From positions 99,756,024 to 99,820,023 of the forward strand of contig CM060955.1 in the NCBI GenBank assembly GCA_030765055.1: a stretch of DNA of 64,000 bases, in the 5' to 3' direction. The notes under the pieces are model-generated. The model had not been told where the DNA came from. It saw nothing but the letters and a program-made list of their open reading frames with translations, and ran no database searches. This DNA comes from Mantis religiosa. Lineage: Eukaryota; Arthropoda; Insecta; Mantodea; Mantidae. Below are positions 53,832 through 64,000 of the stretch, piece after piece. Made by a program: the position numbers and the translations under genes. The first letter of the stretch is position 1; every line of letters begins with the position of its first letter.

Positions 53832-55148
53832 GCTTCGGAAGATACTCAACTTAAATAGGAAATGCATTATTTACCCAATTTTCCGTTTTCTCTCACATTG
53901 GGTTTCATAAAATCTTTTCTTTCTCCTTTAATATTTGGGGAACTTCATGGATTTCAGATGAAATATCGATGTCGAATGTTTGGATTGAATGTAATGCTTT
54001 CTCAACCGAATATAAACAGAAGTTAGAGGAAGTAAAAAAGGGATGGTGGTAGAAAAACAAAGAAATGTACATCAAATTCTACTGAAAAGTTAATGTTGCA
54101 TAATATTAGTTATGTTTGTCGAGGTGTTCTAACTCATAAAATTGAAGATTCATTTTTTCATGTATTCATTATTTATTAAGAGTAATTAATTATTAATTAA
54201 GTAGTTGACTAACAGACTAAACAGTGGTACCAACGTTAGCCCTTACCGCTAGATGACATATCTCCAAGAAAACACGTGCATTGTCTGTAGAATTTTCGCT
54301 GTTACCTTTATAAACCACGTACACACGTGTATTGCCAGTGACAATGAACAGTTTAAAGCAATATTGCAATAAGAGCTGAAAGAGGTAAAGGTGCTGAGTT
54401 TCTCACCATGTTTCAACTCAATCGCTGGAGGCTGAGCGCTGGTGAAATGCTAAGAGCTCCAAACGATTGGTCCTTTATATATAGAGTGGAGGAAACTATC
54501 GACAATCCCGTAAATTTACTCTAGGCGCAAATTGCTTCACGTAAATTAATCCCTTAGACACACGGCTCCCTTTCCCTTAAATCTCCTGTTCTACGCATCA
54601 GTGTAAATTCACTCCGAGAAAGAAGAAGAGTCGGGAAGGGAGAAGGAGAAACCAAGAATCAAGGACGGCAAAAGTGCAATTTACTCCTCCTAGCTTGACA
54701 ATTGAAAGGTTTGGAGATTAAAAGGAGTGGAAAAAAAGCAGTGATCCGTTGTTTCGTTGACCTTAGTTGGTGTTGGTTTTCTTGTCTGCTCGTGAGCACT
54801 CGGATATTGCTATATGTACAGGCTATCCAAGACAGCATTATTTCACCTATCCATAATCTTCCCACAGGACTCTCATCTAGGCAGGCGCGGCTCTGGGCGA
54901 ATTCACTAGATGACTCGGAAAATTGGCTAACCTAAATTCGCAAAATCAGCGTCGCAAAAACTGATTTTATACTGAAATAGTGGTTTTGAATTTCGATGGG
55001 GCTTCCCTCTGTATATAAATCCAAACGTTTCTTAAAATTACCTTTATTTAAAGTCATCGCTTTCGCTATGTCCACGAAATGTCATTTCCTGTCTACTTCC
55101 CTCACGGGATATTGCATGAAAGGCCTGTTAAGCGTAACATTCTCATTG
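53832..55148. other. unannotated spacer with a promoter-like spot
   Basis: CGATTGGTCCTTTATATATAGAG at 54462-54484 combines an inverted CCAAT and a TATA-like box. A short frame starts downstream at 54702 without recognisable domains. It could be an old LTR. No ends were found. Confidence 0.35.
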
Positions 55149-55341
55149 TACGAGGGTTTTTCAATAAAGAATGATCATAATTCGTTTTACGGTCATAATT
55201 TTTCGCACTAAAATTCAGTCTTATATTCTGTTAGCTTAATGTGAAACAAATACGCCGTTGTACTTTCATTGTTGGTACTCCTGGATCCCACCTGTGAGAG
55301 CCAGGCAAGTTCACACATATTCAGTATCGCCTACCGCAGCA

Positions 55342-56423
55342 ATGGAAGTAACACGCGAGGAACAATATGCTGCTTTGAAATTCTGCTTTCGTCTCAACAA
55401 ATCTTCAGTTGAGGCCTATCCAATGTTATAGGAGGCCTATGTAGAGTCTGTTCTTCCCAAACAGCACAGCTCGAAGGTGGTTTAAAATGTTTAAAGAGCG
55501 TAGACAATCAATTTCAAAGGAATGTGGAACCGGTGCTCCAGTTACTGCTCTTCCAGAAAAAACATCAACACTGCTGGTGTCATTGTGAGAGAGGATCGAC
55601 GAATTACCTTAAGATCACTATCTCAAATACTGAACATTTCATTGGGTGCCACCCACACGTTGGTGACAGAAACATTACACATGAGACGTGTTTGTGCGCA
55701 AGGGGTTCCAAGACTGTTGATTCCGGAACAAAAGGACATTTGCATGCAAGTCTGCATGCAGTTAAAGTTGATGTTAGAGGAAGATCCGGAGTTTCTTTCA
55801 AGCGTGAGCACTGCTGATGAAACTTGGCTACATAATTTTGGTCCTGAGAGCAAACAGCAAAGCTCAATGTGGAAATCTCCTTCATCACCAACCCCCCAAA
55901 AGCAAAAGTGGTTGCTTCTGCTGGGAAAGTTATGGCCATGTCATTCTTTGTTATTCATGAAATGGTTTATCAGAATATTGTACCTGCACACACATCAGTA
56001 ACTGGAAGATACTACAGAGATGTCCTGAAAACATTGCAGGTCCATATCAGGCACAAAAGACCACATTTCCGTGAAGGAGGCTGGATGCTGCACTACGATA
56101 ATGCACGGCCGCATATTGCCAATGTTGTTGCTGAATATCTTGCAAAAATCAACGTGAAGTGCATCCCTCGTCCTCCCTGTAGTCCGGATTTAGCCCCATG
56201 TGACTTTTTTCTATTCCCTAACTTGAAGAAACGCCTTCGTGGGAGGTATTATCCATCATCAGAAGCAGTGGTAAAGGCTGCGGAGACGATTTTGAAGGAT
56301 CTCTCAGAAATGGTTTTCAGCATGTCTTTGAAGACTGTCAGAAACGCTCAGATAAGTGCATTTCATTCAGGGGAGACTATTTTGAGAAGGAGCATCAAAA
56401 TTATGAGGACGAGTAAAGGTACG

Positions 56424-56430
<7 letters not shown>
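55342..56430 (+). pseudogene. mariner transposase pseudogene (family D, copy 2)
   Basis: ATG 55342, a TAG at about 55429, and frame changes before 55522 and near 55870-55900. From there a long open part keeps VVASAGKVMAMSFFVIHE, LHYDNARPHIANVVAEYL and PCSPDLAPCDFFLFPNLKKR (34-residue spacing), ending KIMRTSKGTL-stop. The first catalytic segment reads STADETWLHNF. It is the best-preserved family D copy but is still broken in the N-terminal third. Confidence 0.87.

Positions 56431-56473
<43 letters not shown>
56428..56473. repeat. 46-base poly(A) tract
   Basis: Uninterrupted A run. It is internal to a DNA transposon, so it is a simple-sequence expansion and not a retroposon tail. Confidence 0.95.
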
Positions 56474-56476
<3 letters not shown>

Positions 56477-56506
56477 GTGATCATTCTTTATTGAACAGCC
56501 CTCATA

Positions 56507-57031
56507 TTTTACAATATGTAGACGTGAGCTTTCCGAAGAGCGTTTGCAATTCTCTTAGTGTTTTTTTTTTCAGCTCCTTCAATCCAACACAATTATGTTC
56601 CTCTTACCAACGAGTCTTAAATCTCCTGGTGTATTTTGAAGATGTTCAGTCGCAAAGATTTTCTAAACATAGCACAGGTGTTGACCTATTGACATTTACC
56701 ACGACGCGTTTGTCATCATTTTTCCATAAAGAAAGGGGTGTTTGGAGACACACCAAGTCGGGTGTTTGTGCCATTGTAAATCCCTTAAATATGTAAAATT
56801 AAACACTTCATATATCAGACAATAATCATTGATCACATAAAAAATAACGTTTTTACACAGTTAATAAACAGTAGCACATGACACGCGGGCCTCGCTTCAA
56901 GCGGGTTACCACTTCTGCCGAAAAATTTCCTTTCAAATAAACGAAAAAGTAAGAAGAAGCTCCTGTATTGTATTGGCAACACGAGTTGGTGCGGAATATA
57001 CGGTTTCTATGAATCGAATCCGTAGCCATGG
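56507..57031. other. unannotated spacer
   Basis: Nothing recognised. Confidence 0.4.
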
Positions 57032-57049
57032 TAAAGTCTGTTTAATTAA

Positions 57050-57256
57050 CGCGTGTGCACGTCGGCCTCTGCCTTCGACGAACCCTTATAATTGTTTTAC
57101 AACCCCCGACCCTTCTTCTACCAGATCTTTTTGCAAGGTTGCCATCGTTCTCGATACCTCATGGGTGTCGTACGAGGTTTCGTCTTAATAAATTATCTTA
57201 TGTCCATTACTGCGAAACTTCCTTAGTTTTGACACACACACACATACATACACACA

Positions 57257-57313
<57 letters not shown>

Positions 57314-57598
57314 CCAAGCTACAATTCTACTGGATTCCATAATAACCCTTATCTTATTCAAAGTGCGGTATTTGAAACCCAGCTCCTTTAAGAGACCGCG
57401 CAAAGTGAAGCGCCCATAAGGAAAATCACAAATTTCTTGCAAATGTGCAACCAATTCGACTAAGGTGGGCGCTCCCCCTTTTGCATAGAATCTATAAATT
57501 TCTCGACGAATTAAATCACATGTGAAATTATCTACTTTAGAGAAACGTTTCCTTTTGATTTCACACTTGATCGGCGTCTTTGGTATTCCTTTCGTCAC
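57050..57598 (-). pseudogene. DDE_3-type transposase relic
   Basis: From 57598: TPIKCEIKRKRFSKVDNFTC, LIRREIYRFYAKGGAPTLVE, GRFTLRGLLKELGFKYRTLN and ESSRIVAWLY. These are a helix-turn-helix region of a type common in uncharacterised insect DDE_3 proteins. After the (TA)n tract come LRKFRSNGHKIIY, a stop, then DETSYDTHEVSRT, matching the first catalytic motif (LDETW) except Ser for Trp. The rest of the catalytic domain is absent. The superfamily call rests on these motifs and the TA-flanked TIRs. Confidence 0.7.
57258..57312. repeat. (TA)n microsatellite
   Basis: About 27 TA units, preceded by CACACA/CATACA, inserted in the transposase relic just before its first catalytic motif. Confidence 0.95.
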
Positions 57599-58132
57599 AA
57601 TATTTCTTACTGTATTTCTGTGAATACCCAGAATTTGTCATCAGGTTCATTGCACGAACCCTTACCAAGATTATTTGTCAGCACATATTTATATGTGTTC
57701 AAAACAAGCACTTGAATTTGCTTAGAAACAGTTCCCGTTATAACTTTTTTTAAGGCTTTTCCAGTAACTTAACTCGGCCCAGTTATTCACACTATTGTCA
57801 TCACTTTGATTATTTTCACTTGACAAAAAGTTATCTACTACTTCATTTGCATTTACCACTGCATTTCCCTCCTACGGTCTCCACATTGTGACACACAACG
57901 AATTTCTGTACGTAATGAAACAGATCAACTGGAAGTTGGAACTTTGGCAACTGAGACTCCACGTGGAGTAGACATGCGACTGTCACTTCGAGAAAATCAG
58001 GGTTGCTATTGGTCCTCAACGACAGTGTTCCATTTCTGAAGTGTGGAGATAGATTTATGATGGTCATTAGTGGGCGTGAAGCTCAGGTTCCTTTGACTCC
58101 GAACTGCACATGCGTTAACTAAACAGACTTTA

Positions 58133-58635
58133 TAACCAGCAACGCATTCTGCCTCTCCAACCTTTTCTTGGCCACTGCAAGAGTTACGGTCACCTTGGCC
58201 TTTTAATAACGAATAACTAGTGAGGAAATAAGCTAGCTGTATTATCGACACGCAAGCGCCAAGAGAGCCGTTCCATCACAAAATATACTTTGGAGAACTT
58301 TTATAAAGGCAAATTAAATGCTAGAAAACAAAACATAACCAAGTACGTTATTCAAAAATAATTAGATGACTCGGTGATCCAAACGCATCAAGGAAGAACC
58401 GCCCCTGCATCTAGGAATACAACTGCACAGAATTCAACGGGTTACATGATCACTGCATCTATGAAAATCGTAAAAGCTACACGTCTTCTCATTGCTTTAA
58501 TTTTTCTCCGTGTTTTCTGAGCTGGACCAAGATTTCTTAATATATTAATTTTTTATTCACAGTTAATCTATATTTTGATATTATGAAATTCTCTTTGAAC
58601 CCTATACCGATAGTTTAGGAGAAACCTAAAAAAGA
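58133..58635. other. unannotated spacer
   Basis: Nothing recognised. Confidence 0.4.
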
Positions 58636-58639
58636 CCCC

Positions 58640-58875
58640 ACTACATATTCTGTTGGAAGGCTGAGAAGGGCAATTGAAGCAATAAGTAGTTATTGCCAAA
58701 AATGGGGGTTGAGAGTTAACGAAAAGAAAACGAAGATCATGGTTTTTAAGAAAGGTTATAGATTGCGTAAAGATGAGAAATGGGAGATAAATGGAAGAGA
58801 AATAGAGGTCGTAAAGAGATTCGATTATTTGGGGATAAGATTGAGCTGTGATGGTAAATGGACTGACACCAATGT
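58640..58875 (+). pseudogene. LINE reverse transcriptase fragment
   Basis: A continuous frame from about 58650 reads GRLRRAIEAISSYCQKWGLR, VNEKKTKIMVFKKG, then WEINGREIEVVKRFDYLGIR and LSCDGKWTD. The W-x-L-x-VNxxKTKxMxF...FxYLGxxL pattern is the thumb region after the YADD box of LINE reverse transcriptases. Both ends are cut off. Confidence 0.75.
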
Positions 58876-59145
58876 CGCTTGGGCCTAGCCTCGGGCGATA
58901 CTCGAACAATGCTCCTTTGTCGGCTCAACTCAAGGAACACTGCTGTGAGGGTAAGTGTTCATTTTCCCGGCTGTCTTTACACGTTGGGTTCATGTGCTTG
59001 CAATAAAATATATGTATTGGGATTGCCTGTTTAGTTTCTGCACCTGTATATTAGATCATTATCCTCTATATTTGTTATAATTTAGCTTAATTCATAGTGT
59101 GATATCTATCCGCCCGTAATTATGCATTTAATATGACTTTCGCGG
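58876..59145. other. spacer
   Basis: Nothing recognised. Confidence 0.4.
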
Positions 59146-59162
59146 TTATTATGCTAATTATG

Positions 59163-59629
59163 ATTATATATAATCAACTACGGCGGTCATCAGCGCCCTT
59201 TAAAAAACTAGTCATGGCAAAAGCCAGATATAAAACTTTCTAAAAACTGTACTAGTGTAACAAAACCTATTAAAAATACACGTACATAAAAAACATCAAT
59301 CAAAACCTACTAAAAATTTCGTTCACTAAATCCTAAACTCTAAACTATTCAAGAATCTAAAAACCTTCTCCACGGGTCTCCACGCACGGCCTACACGTAG
59401 GTGGGCCTGTTGACCGTCTCCCTCAACCACGAAGAGGAGCCCACACGAGGGAGACTGTTGGCTCGGGACCCCGGGTGCGCCAAAACCCGTACCTACCGAA
59501 GTAGGCCCCTGGGGGGAGGGCCTATTGACCGTCTCCCTCAACCACGAAGAGGAGCCCACACGAGGGAGACTGTTGGCTCGGGACCCCGGGTGCGCCAAAC
59601 CCGTACCTACCGAAGTAGGTCCCTGGGGG
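59163..59629 (-). mobile_element. structured short retroposon (S6), copy 2, with duplicated head
   Basis: Bounded by the 16-bp repeat TATTATGCTAATTATG (59147-59162, 59630-59645). Compared with copy 1, the GC-rich head occurs twice in tandem: 59402-59514 and 59519-59629 share GACCGTCTCCCTCAACCACG through CGAAGTAGGYCCCTGGGGG. Confidence 0.88.
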
Positions 59630-59664
59630 TATTATGCTAATTATGTTAATGTTACGCCTAACAG

Positions 59665-59786
59665 GGACGGTATCAAATATCGGGTAAATTTAAGTTCTAT
59701 GGACCCTGGGCTCACTTGAGCATCATTTCACCCCTTTCGTTCATTGTCCGATATGACTTACAATTGGGGACGTTAAATTAAAAGAG
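59665..59786 (+). mobile_element. S1 SINE 3' fragment
   Basis: ATATCGGGTAAATTTAAGTT, CTATGGACCCTGGG, GAGCATCATTTCACC, TCATTGTCCGATATGACTTA and GGGGACGTTAAATTAAAAG in S1 order. The head is absent. Confidence 0.75.
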
Positions 59787-59789
59787 TAA

Positions 59790-60540
59790 GAAGAAATATT
59801 ACCTCAAAACTTTTAGTTCTAGTCAAATTTAAGTGTTGAACGTATTTAAACGTATATTGTCTTCTATAGACAGATGACACGAAAGGTATAATACTCTCTA
59901 AATGTGAAAAGAATCTTGTCTCCTTCGGGTATTCGCAACAATTGGTGGAATCTTGAAATATTTGAGGGAAGAAAAGCATTCTCTGGACTTTTATCCAAAA
60001 CTGCAGAAAACCGCCCATGGATTTCCATTTCTGATGAAACCTGAATATATAATTGTTGTATCATATGTAACAATTCCTCTATCTTACCTACTTAGGTGGA
60101 AGAGAAAGTTATCAAAACATTTCCAAGATCTGCAAGATGCTGAAGGAAATATACTTTCAACAGTCTGAAGAGCAAAGCATTCTCAACACTTCAACAGAAA
60201 GCCAGCTTATTGCTGGGACATGAAAACAACAGTGCACTAATAAGTTTATTCTGTTGGTAATAATTAATTGCTACCCATTGCCAATTAAAACACAATTCTC
60301 ATTAAAGTATGCACACGTACCTACAGCGTGTGTACATTGTGGCCCTGAAACAAAGGACTTCTGTGTGACACGAGACGCACGAGTCGTGCACAAGATATTT
60401 GTTTTTCAAACTTTTCTCTTTAAGAAATCATTAACCCAGTTCTCTTTGTTACGGGTGTTAATTTACATAATTATCAATATTTTTTACCTAAACAACAGCC
60501 ACATTCAAGAACCAAACAAGCCAGATTATCCGTGACAGAC
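59790..60540. other. unannotated spacer
   Basis: Overlapping short frames on both strands; no motif recognised. Confidence 0.4.
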
Positions 60541-60625
60541 AGGAACGAACAAGCTCTGAAGCTTTCCTGTCGACGAATACACTCACTTTCTTCTCGGGCA
60601 ACAAGCCAGGCGAAAAGACGATTAG

Positions 60626-60670
60626 ATATCAACGTTTAGGGAGTGTGCATCTCTCCCATCATCAGGATAT
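60626..60670 (-). ncRNA. hammerhead-ribozyme-like motif of the Penelope-like element
   Basis: On the minus strand: ATATC, CTGATGA, T, GGGAG-loop-CTCCC, TAAA, C, GTT, GATAT. ATATC pairs with GATAT (helix I), GGGAG with CTCCC (helix II), the CUGAUGA core is exact, and GUU fits the NUH cleavage triplet. The second core box reads UAAA instead of GAAA, and helix III is minimal. Hammerhead motifs with short helix III are known from Penelope-like elements. The G-to-U change probably abolishes cleavage. Confidence 0.6.
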
Positions 60671-60836
60671 TTATAAAAAGTTATAACCACAAATGAAACA
60701 CTGGATATAACACAACTATAAACAAAGACAAAACACTATTAAAATTCGCATTACTGAACAAAAGACTGTTTTCAGTAAATTAAATGCCAGGTGATGAGAT
60801 GGCGTGAGTATAGAAAATTGTGTCAAAGAAACGTAA

Positions 60837-61537
60837 CTACTTAACTTGATTATCAAGCTGTATTGATCTTTGCTTCTTAAATCGATGGATTTCCATTTTT
60901 AAGGCCGGTTTCCAAAATCCAGCATCACGATTAAGCGTGCTCCTTTCAGAGGAAATCGCCAAAGCCTCCTTAATTCTACGCTCCCAGTAACCGTTGCATT
61001 TTGCCAAGATGTTCGTCTCCCGAAAATTGGCTCTATGGTCGTTATCAAAACAATGCTCTGCCAGCCCAGACTTCTCAGGTTGCATTAAACGAATGCTCCG
61101 TTCATGTTCGATTATTCTAGTAGCGATGGTCCTTCCGGTTTGTCCTATATACGATGTCCCACATTATCAGGGAATGCGGTACATTCCCGGAACTTCCCCC
61201 CAGGGGCCTACTTTGGTAGGTACGGGTTTGGCGCACCCGGAGTCCCGAGCCAACAGTCTCCCTCGTGTGGACTCCTCTTCGTGGTTGAGGGAGACGGTCA
61301 ACAGGCCCACCCACGTGTAGGCCGTGCATGGAGACCCGTGACGGTGGAAAGGTGAAAAAAAAGGTGAAATAGGTGAACGAAATTTTTAGTAGGTTTTGAT
61401 TGATGTTTTTTATGTACGTGTATTTTTAATAGGTTTTGTTACACTTGTATAGTTTTTAGAAAGTTTTATATCTGGCTTTTGCCATGACTAGTTTTTTTAA
61501 GGGCGCTGATGACCGCCGTAGTTGAGCGCCCTTATAT

Positions 61538-61591
<54 letters not shown>

Positions 61592-61903
61592 TCCCGGAAC
61601 TTAAAAGTCCAGTTTGACTATCACTGGTCTCAACAGAGGTTTAATCTTCGGAGGTGTGTTATGGATGGTCCTGATGTATTTGGCGAGAATTCTGCTGATT
61701 CTGCCGGATAGATTGCCGGTAAACGAGATGCAGGCTGTAGCGGTAGGCTTATCTGACGCTTGCTGTATTACAGGTTTCCCTTTCTTAGCTTTGGTGATCG
61801 AGACTTCGGCGTCATATTTGGAGTAGCCGTTTTGACGGAAAGTGAGTCTCAGGTGCTGTAATTCTTGTTTTAAGTGGCTGGGATCAGAGATAGACAATTG
61901 CAA
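60837..61903 (-). pseudogene. Penelope-like reverse transcriptase/GIY-YIG endonuclease relic
   Basis: First part (61903-61601): HLRLTFRQNGYSKYDAEVSI, FTGNLSGRISRILAKY and IRTIHNTPPKIKPLLRP, which is the RT-endonuclease linker. After the S6 insert (61196-61591): GMYRIP, stops, then TSYIGQTGRTIATRIIEHER, the YIG half of GIY-YIG with its following Arg. Then SGLAEHCFDNDHRANF and GYWERRIKEALAIS, where the His and Glu of the nuclease core lie, ending at 60837. Stops, a frame change and the insertion make it dead. Confidence 0.8.
61196..61591 (+). mobile_element. structured short retroposon (S6), copy 3, with (ATC)n tail
   Basis: Bounded by TCCCGGAACTT (61185-61195, 61592-61602). Plus strand: GC-rich head with GTCTCCCTC/GAGGGAGAC, AT-rich middle (GATTGATGTTTTTTATGTAC), and the 3' hairpin GGGCGCT/AGCGCCC at 61501-61531. 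It ends in a tail of about 17 ATC units (61540-61591). Inserted into the GIY-YIG coding region of the Penelope-like relic. Confidence 0.92.
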
Positions 61904-61919
61904 TTTGCTGCAGTAGAAC

Positions 61920-62633
<714 letters not shown>

Positions 62634-62645
62634 CATCATCATCAC

Positions 62646-62646
<1 letters not shown>

Positions 62647-62689
<43 letters not shown>
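62647..62689. repeat. (TA)n microsatellite
   Basis: About 21 TA units a few bases after the (ATT)n/(ATC)n tract. Confidence 0.95.
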
Positions 62690-62691
<2 letters not shown>

Positions 62692-63531
62692 TTGCAGTTT
62701 GGAAACGCCACCCTCGTCTGAAAGCAGAGTTACGCCCAAGTTTTAAAACGCCCCCAAAGTGTGAAAGTTTTCCCGGGCACCGTTTCTCTTCATCTAAAAG
62801 CCATCAAGAGGCGTCTCAGGCCGTAGATATTCCGAGTGAGATCCCGGAACCAATGTTAATCGTCCTCGCAGGATCCTTTTGTTTCAGCTCTTGGTTCAAT
62901 TACTTCGCACCCGGGACATAAATCCACGTGGAGGGACAGGTCCTGCGTCTACGCCTTCTATACAATTAGCAGCTACAACGTTTCGACGTGTTGAGTGTAG
63001 AATCAAAGAATTTGTCATGTTCGTACCACCATTGGTTGTATACCAAGGTTTCTTCTTTATCTTCTCTGCTTAGAAAAATAGATTAACCTTAGTTGTTTGT
63101 TTAAAATATAGATTCGATCTTAAATGTTTTAAATAAAAGCATGACAGTGCATTTCTGCTCAAGTAACAAAGATAAAATATATTCGAACGTCTTTATGATT
63201 TGTTGAGAATCAGATATATTTGAAATTCAATTGAGAAAATCATTAATACAAGTTTTTTGAATTACATTTAAATATATCCCAATTGATAATAAATATCAAA
63301 CAATGGATAGCTTCTAATTAAAAATCATAGAAGTTAATAAATATGTATTTATATGCAACCATAAGATTTTCTCTATATTCAGAATCGCCTCGTATTGGCC
63401 TTAGAAAGTGTTCCTTCACAGGACTTTTTGATTTATTTTTAATAGAATTACTATAAATGATTCTTACACAATGTTATTTTTCTATCAACTTCATATTAAT
63501 CCAGATAAATGGTTGGAGAAATGGTTCATTA
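62690..63531. other. unannotated spacer
   Basis: 62690-63080 is GC-richer than the rest, but I recognise no family. 63080-63531 is AT-rich. Confidence 0.4.
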
Positions 63532-63533
63532 TA

Positions 63534-64000
63534 TGAGGGCTGTTCAATAAAGAATGGTCATAATTTTTTATGGTCATAATTTTTCGCACTAAAATTCAAT
63601 CTTATTATATTCTGTTAGCTTTATGTGAAACAAACACGCTGTAGTAGTTTTATTGTTGGTACTCCTGGTTCCCGCCTGTGAAAACCGGGTAAGTTCAGAC
63701 ATGTTCAGTATCGCCTACCGCTGCAATGGAGGTAACATGCAGTTAAAGTTGATGTTAGAGGAAGATCCGGGGTTTCTTTCAAACGTAATCACTGCTGAAG
63801 AAAATTGGCTACATCATTTTGATCCTGAGAGCAAATAGCAAAGCTCAGTGTGGTAATCTCCTTCATCACCAACCCCCCAAAAAGCAAAAGTCGTTGCTTC
63901 TGCTGGGAAAGTTATGGTCATCTCATTCTTTGATATACATAGAATGGTTTATAAGCATGTTGTACCTGCACACACGCCAGTAACTGGACAATACTACAGG
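63534..64000 (+). mobile_element. mariner transposon, family D, copy 3 (runs off window)
   Basis: Left TIR TGAGGGCTGTTCAATAAAGA after TA (63532-63533), then the family D leader as in copy 2 (GTTCAGTATCGCCTACCGC). Just after ATGGAGGTAACA (63726-63737) the coding jumps to the TGCAGTTAAAGTTGATG segment. The N-terminal DNA-binding region (roughly 400 bp) is therefore deleted. The remainder (ITAEENWLHHFDPESK-stop) continues to the window end. In the first catalytic segment ADETW has become AEENW, so the catalytic Asp is lost as well. Confidence 0.85.

Larger units (their letters stand above)
55151..56504 (+). mobile_element. mariner transposon, family D, copy 2
   Basis: TA at 55149-55150 and 56505-56506. 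TIRs CGAGGGTTTTTCAATAAAGA (left) and TGAGGGCTGTTCAATAAAGA (right strand). A 46-A run (56428-56473) lies between the transposase stop and the right TIR. Confidence 0.92.
57034..58130 (-). mobile_element. Tc1/IS630-like TIR element, internally deleted
   Basis: TIRs of 32 bp with four mismatches: AAGTCTGTTTAATTAACGCG at 57034 and AAGTCTGTTTAGTTAACGCA reading in from 58130. Both are bordered by TA (57032-57033, 58131-58132). Inside is a minus-strand transposase-like relic whose C-terminal half is missing, plus a (TA)n expansion. Confidence 0.8.
60545..61903 (-). mobile_element. Penelope-like element 3' relic, split by an S6 retroposon
   Basis: The minus strand carries the end of a Penelope-like ORF (61903-61601, then 61195-60837 after the insert) and about 290 bp of downstream sequence with a hammerhead-like motif. 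Penelope-like elements encode a reverse transcriptase joined to a GIY-YIG endonuclease; only the C-terminal linker and the GIY-YIG part survive here. The upstream part is cut off by the (ATT)n tract. Confidence 0.8.

Noticed and set aside
62879..63073. 64-codon frame after the TA microsatellite
   Set aside because: No motif; likely chance.

Overview
This is a eukaryotic, almost certainly insect, intergenic window. It is AT-rich, carries long microsatellites, and is filled with animal-type transposable elements: mariner/Tc1, jockey-like and RNase H-bearing LINEs, a Ty3/gypsy-like LTR element, a Penelope-like element, and tRNA-derived SINEs. The repeat mix recalls large genomes of hemimetabolous insects (cockroach, termite, stick-insect or hemipteran type), but I cannot name the species. 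I see no convincing host protein-coding gene, no rRNA, no CRISPR and no intact tRNA gene. Every recognisable coding sequence is a transposon gene, and nearly all are broken.

Layout. 0.6-9.7 kb: mariner relic, SINEs, a TIR element (2474-4271) hosting a solo LTR, a ~194-bp (TC)n tract, LINE tails and a hAT-like relic. 9.74-20.92 kb: a three-element nest. A ~1-kb PIF/Harbinger-like element (TSD TAA, 14-bp TIRs) carrying a Myb/SANT-like gene relic was split by a near-full-length jockey LINE (9805-15310, ~10-bp TSD). It was split again, in its right arm, by an internally deleted gypsy-like LTR element (16210-20883, TSD GTCT) that keeps gag and protease. 21-29 kb: two LINE relics, a complete but dead mariner, a solo LTR (TSD ATAA) and a truncated jockey copy. 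30-43 kb: microsatellites, two copies of one mariner family, one of a second, two more truncated jockey copies, and a solo LTR (TSD CTAT) with a LINE inserted in it. 43-50 kb: mostly old sequence with RNase H, RT and hAT-like relics. 50-64 kb: three copies of a non-tRNA-like structured short retroposon, a palindromic tRNA-like SINE, a GC-rich 474-bp insert, more mariners, a Tc1/IS630-like TIR element, a Penelope-like relic split by a SINE, and a ~713-bp (ATT)n tract.

How the parts relate. The elements do not form a pathway; they record successive insertions, and target-site duplications give the order. The observations most worth testing are: the nest; the two LTRs of the gypsy-like element, identical for 211 bp and then dissimilar; the hammerhead-ribozyme-like motif downstream of the Penelope-like gene; the palindromic tRNA-SINE arrangement; and the structured short retroposon with a duplicated head in one copy. 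All comparisons were made by eye, so percent identities, family names and exact ends need alignment to confirm.
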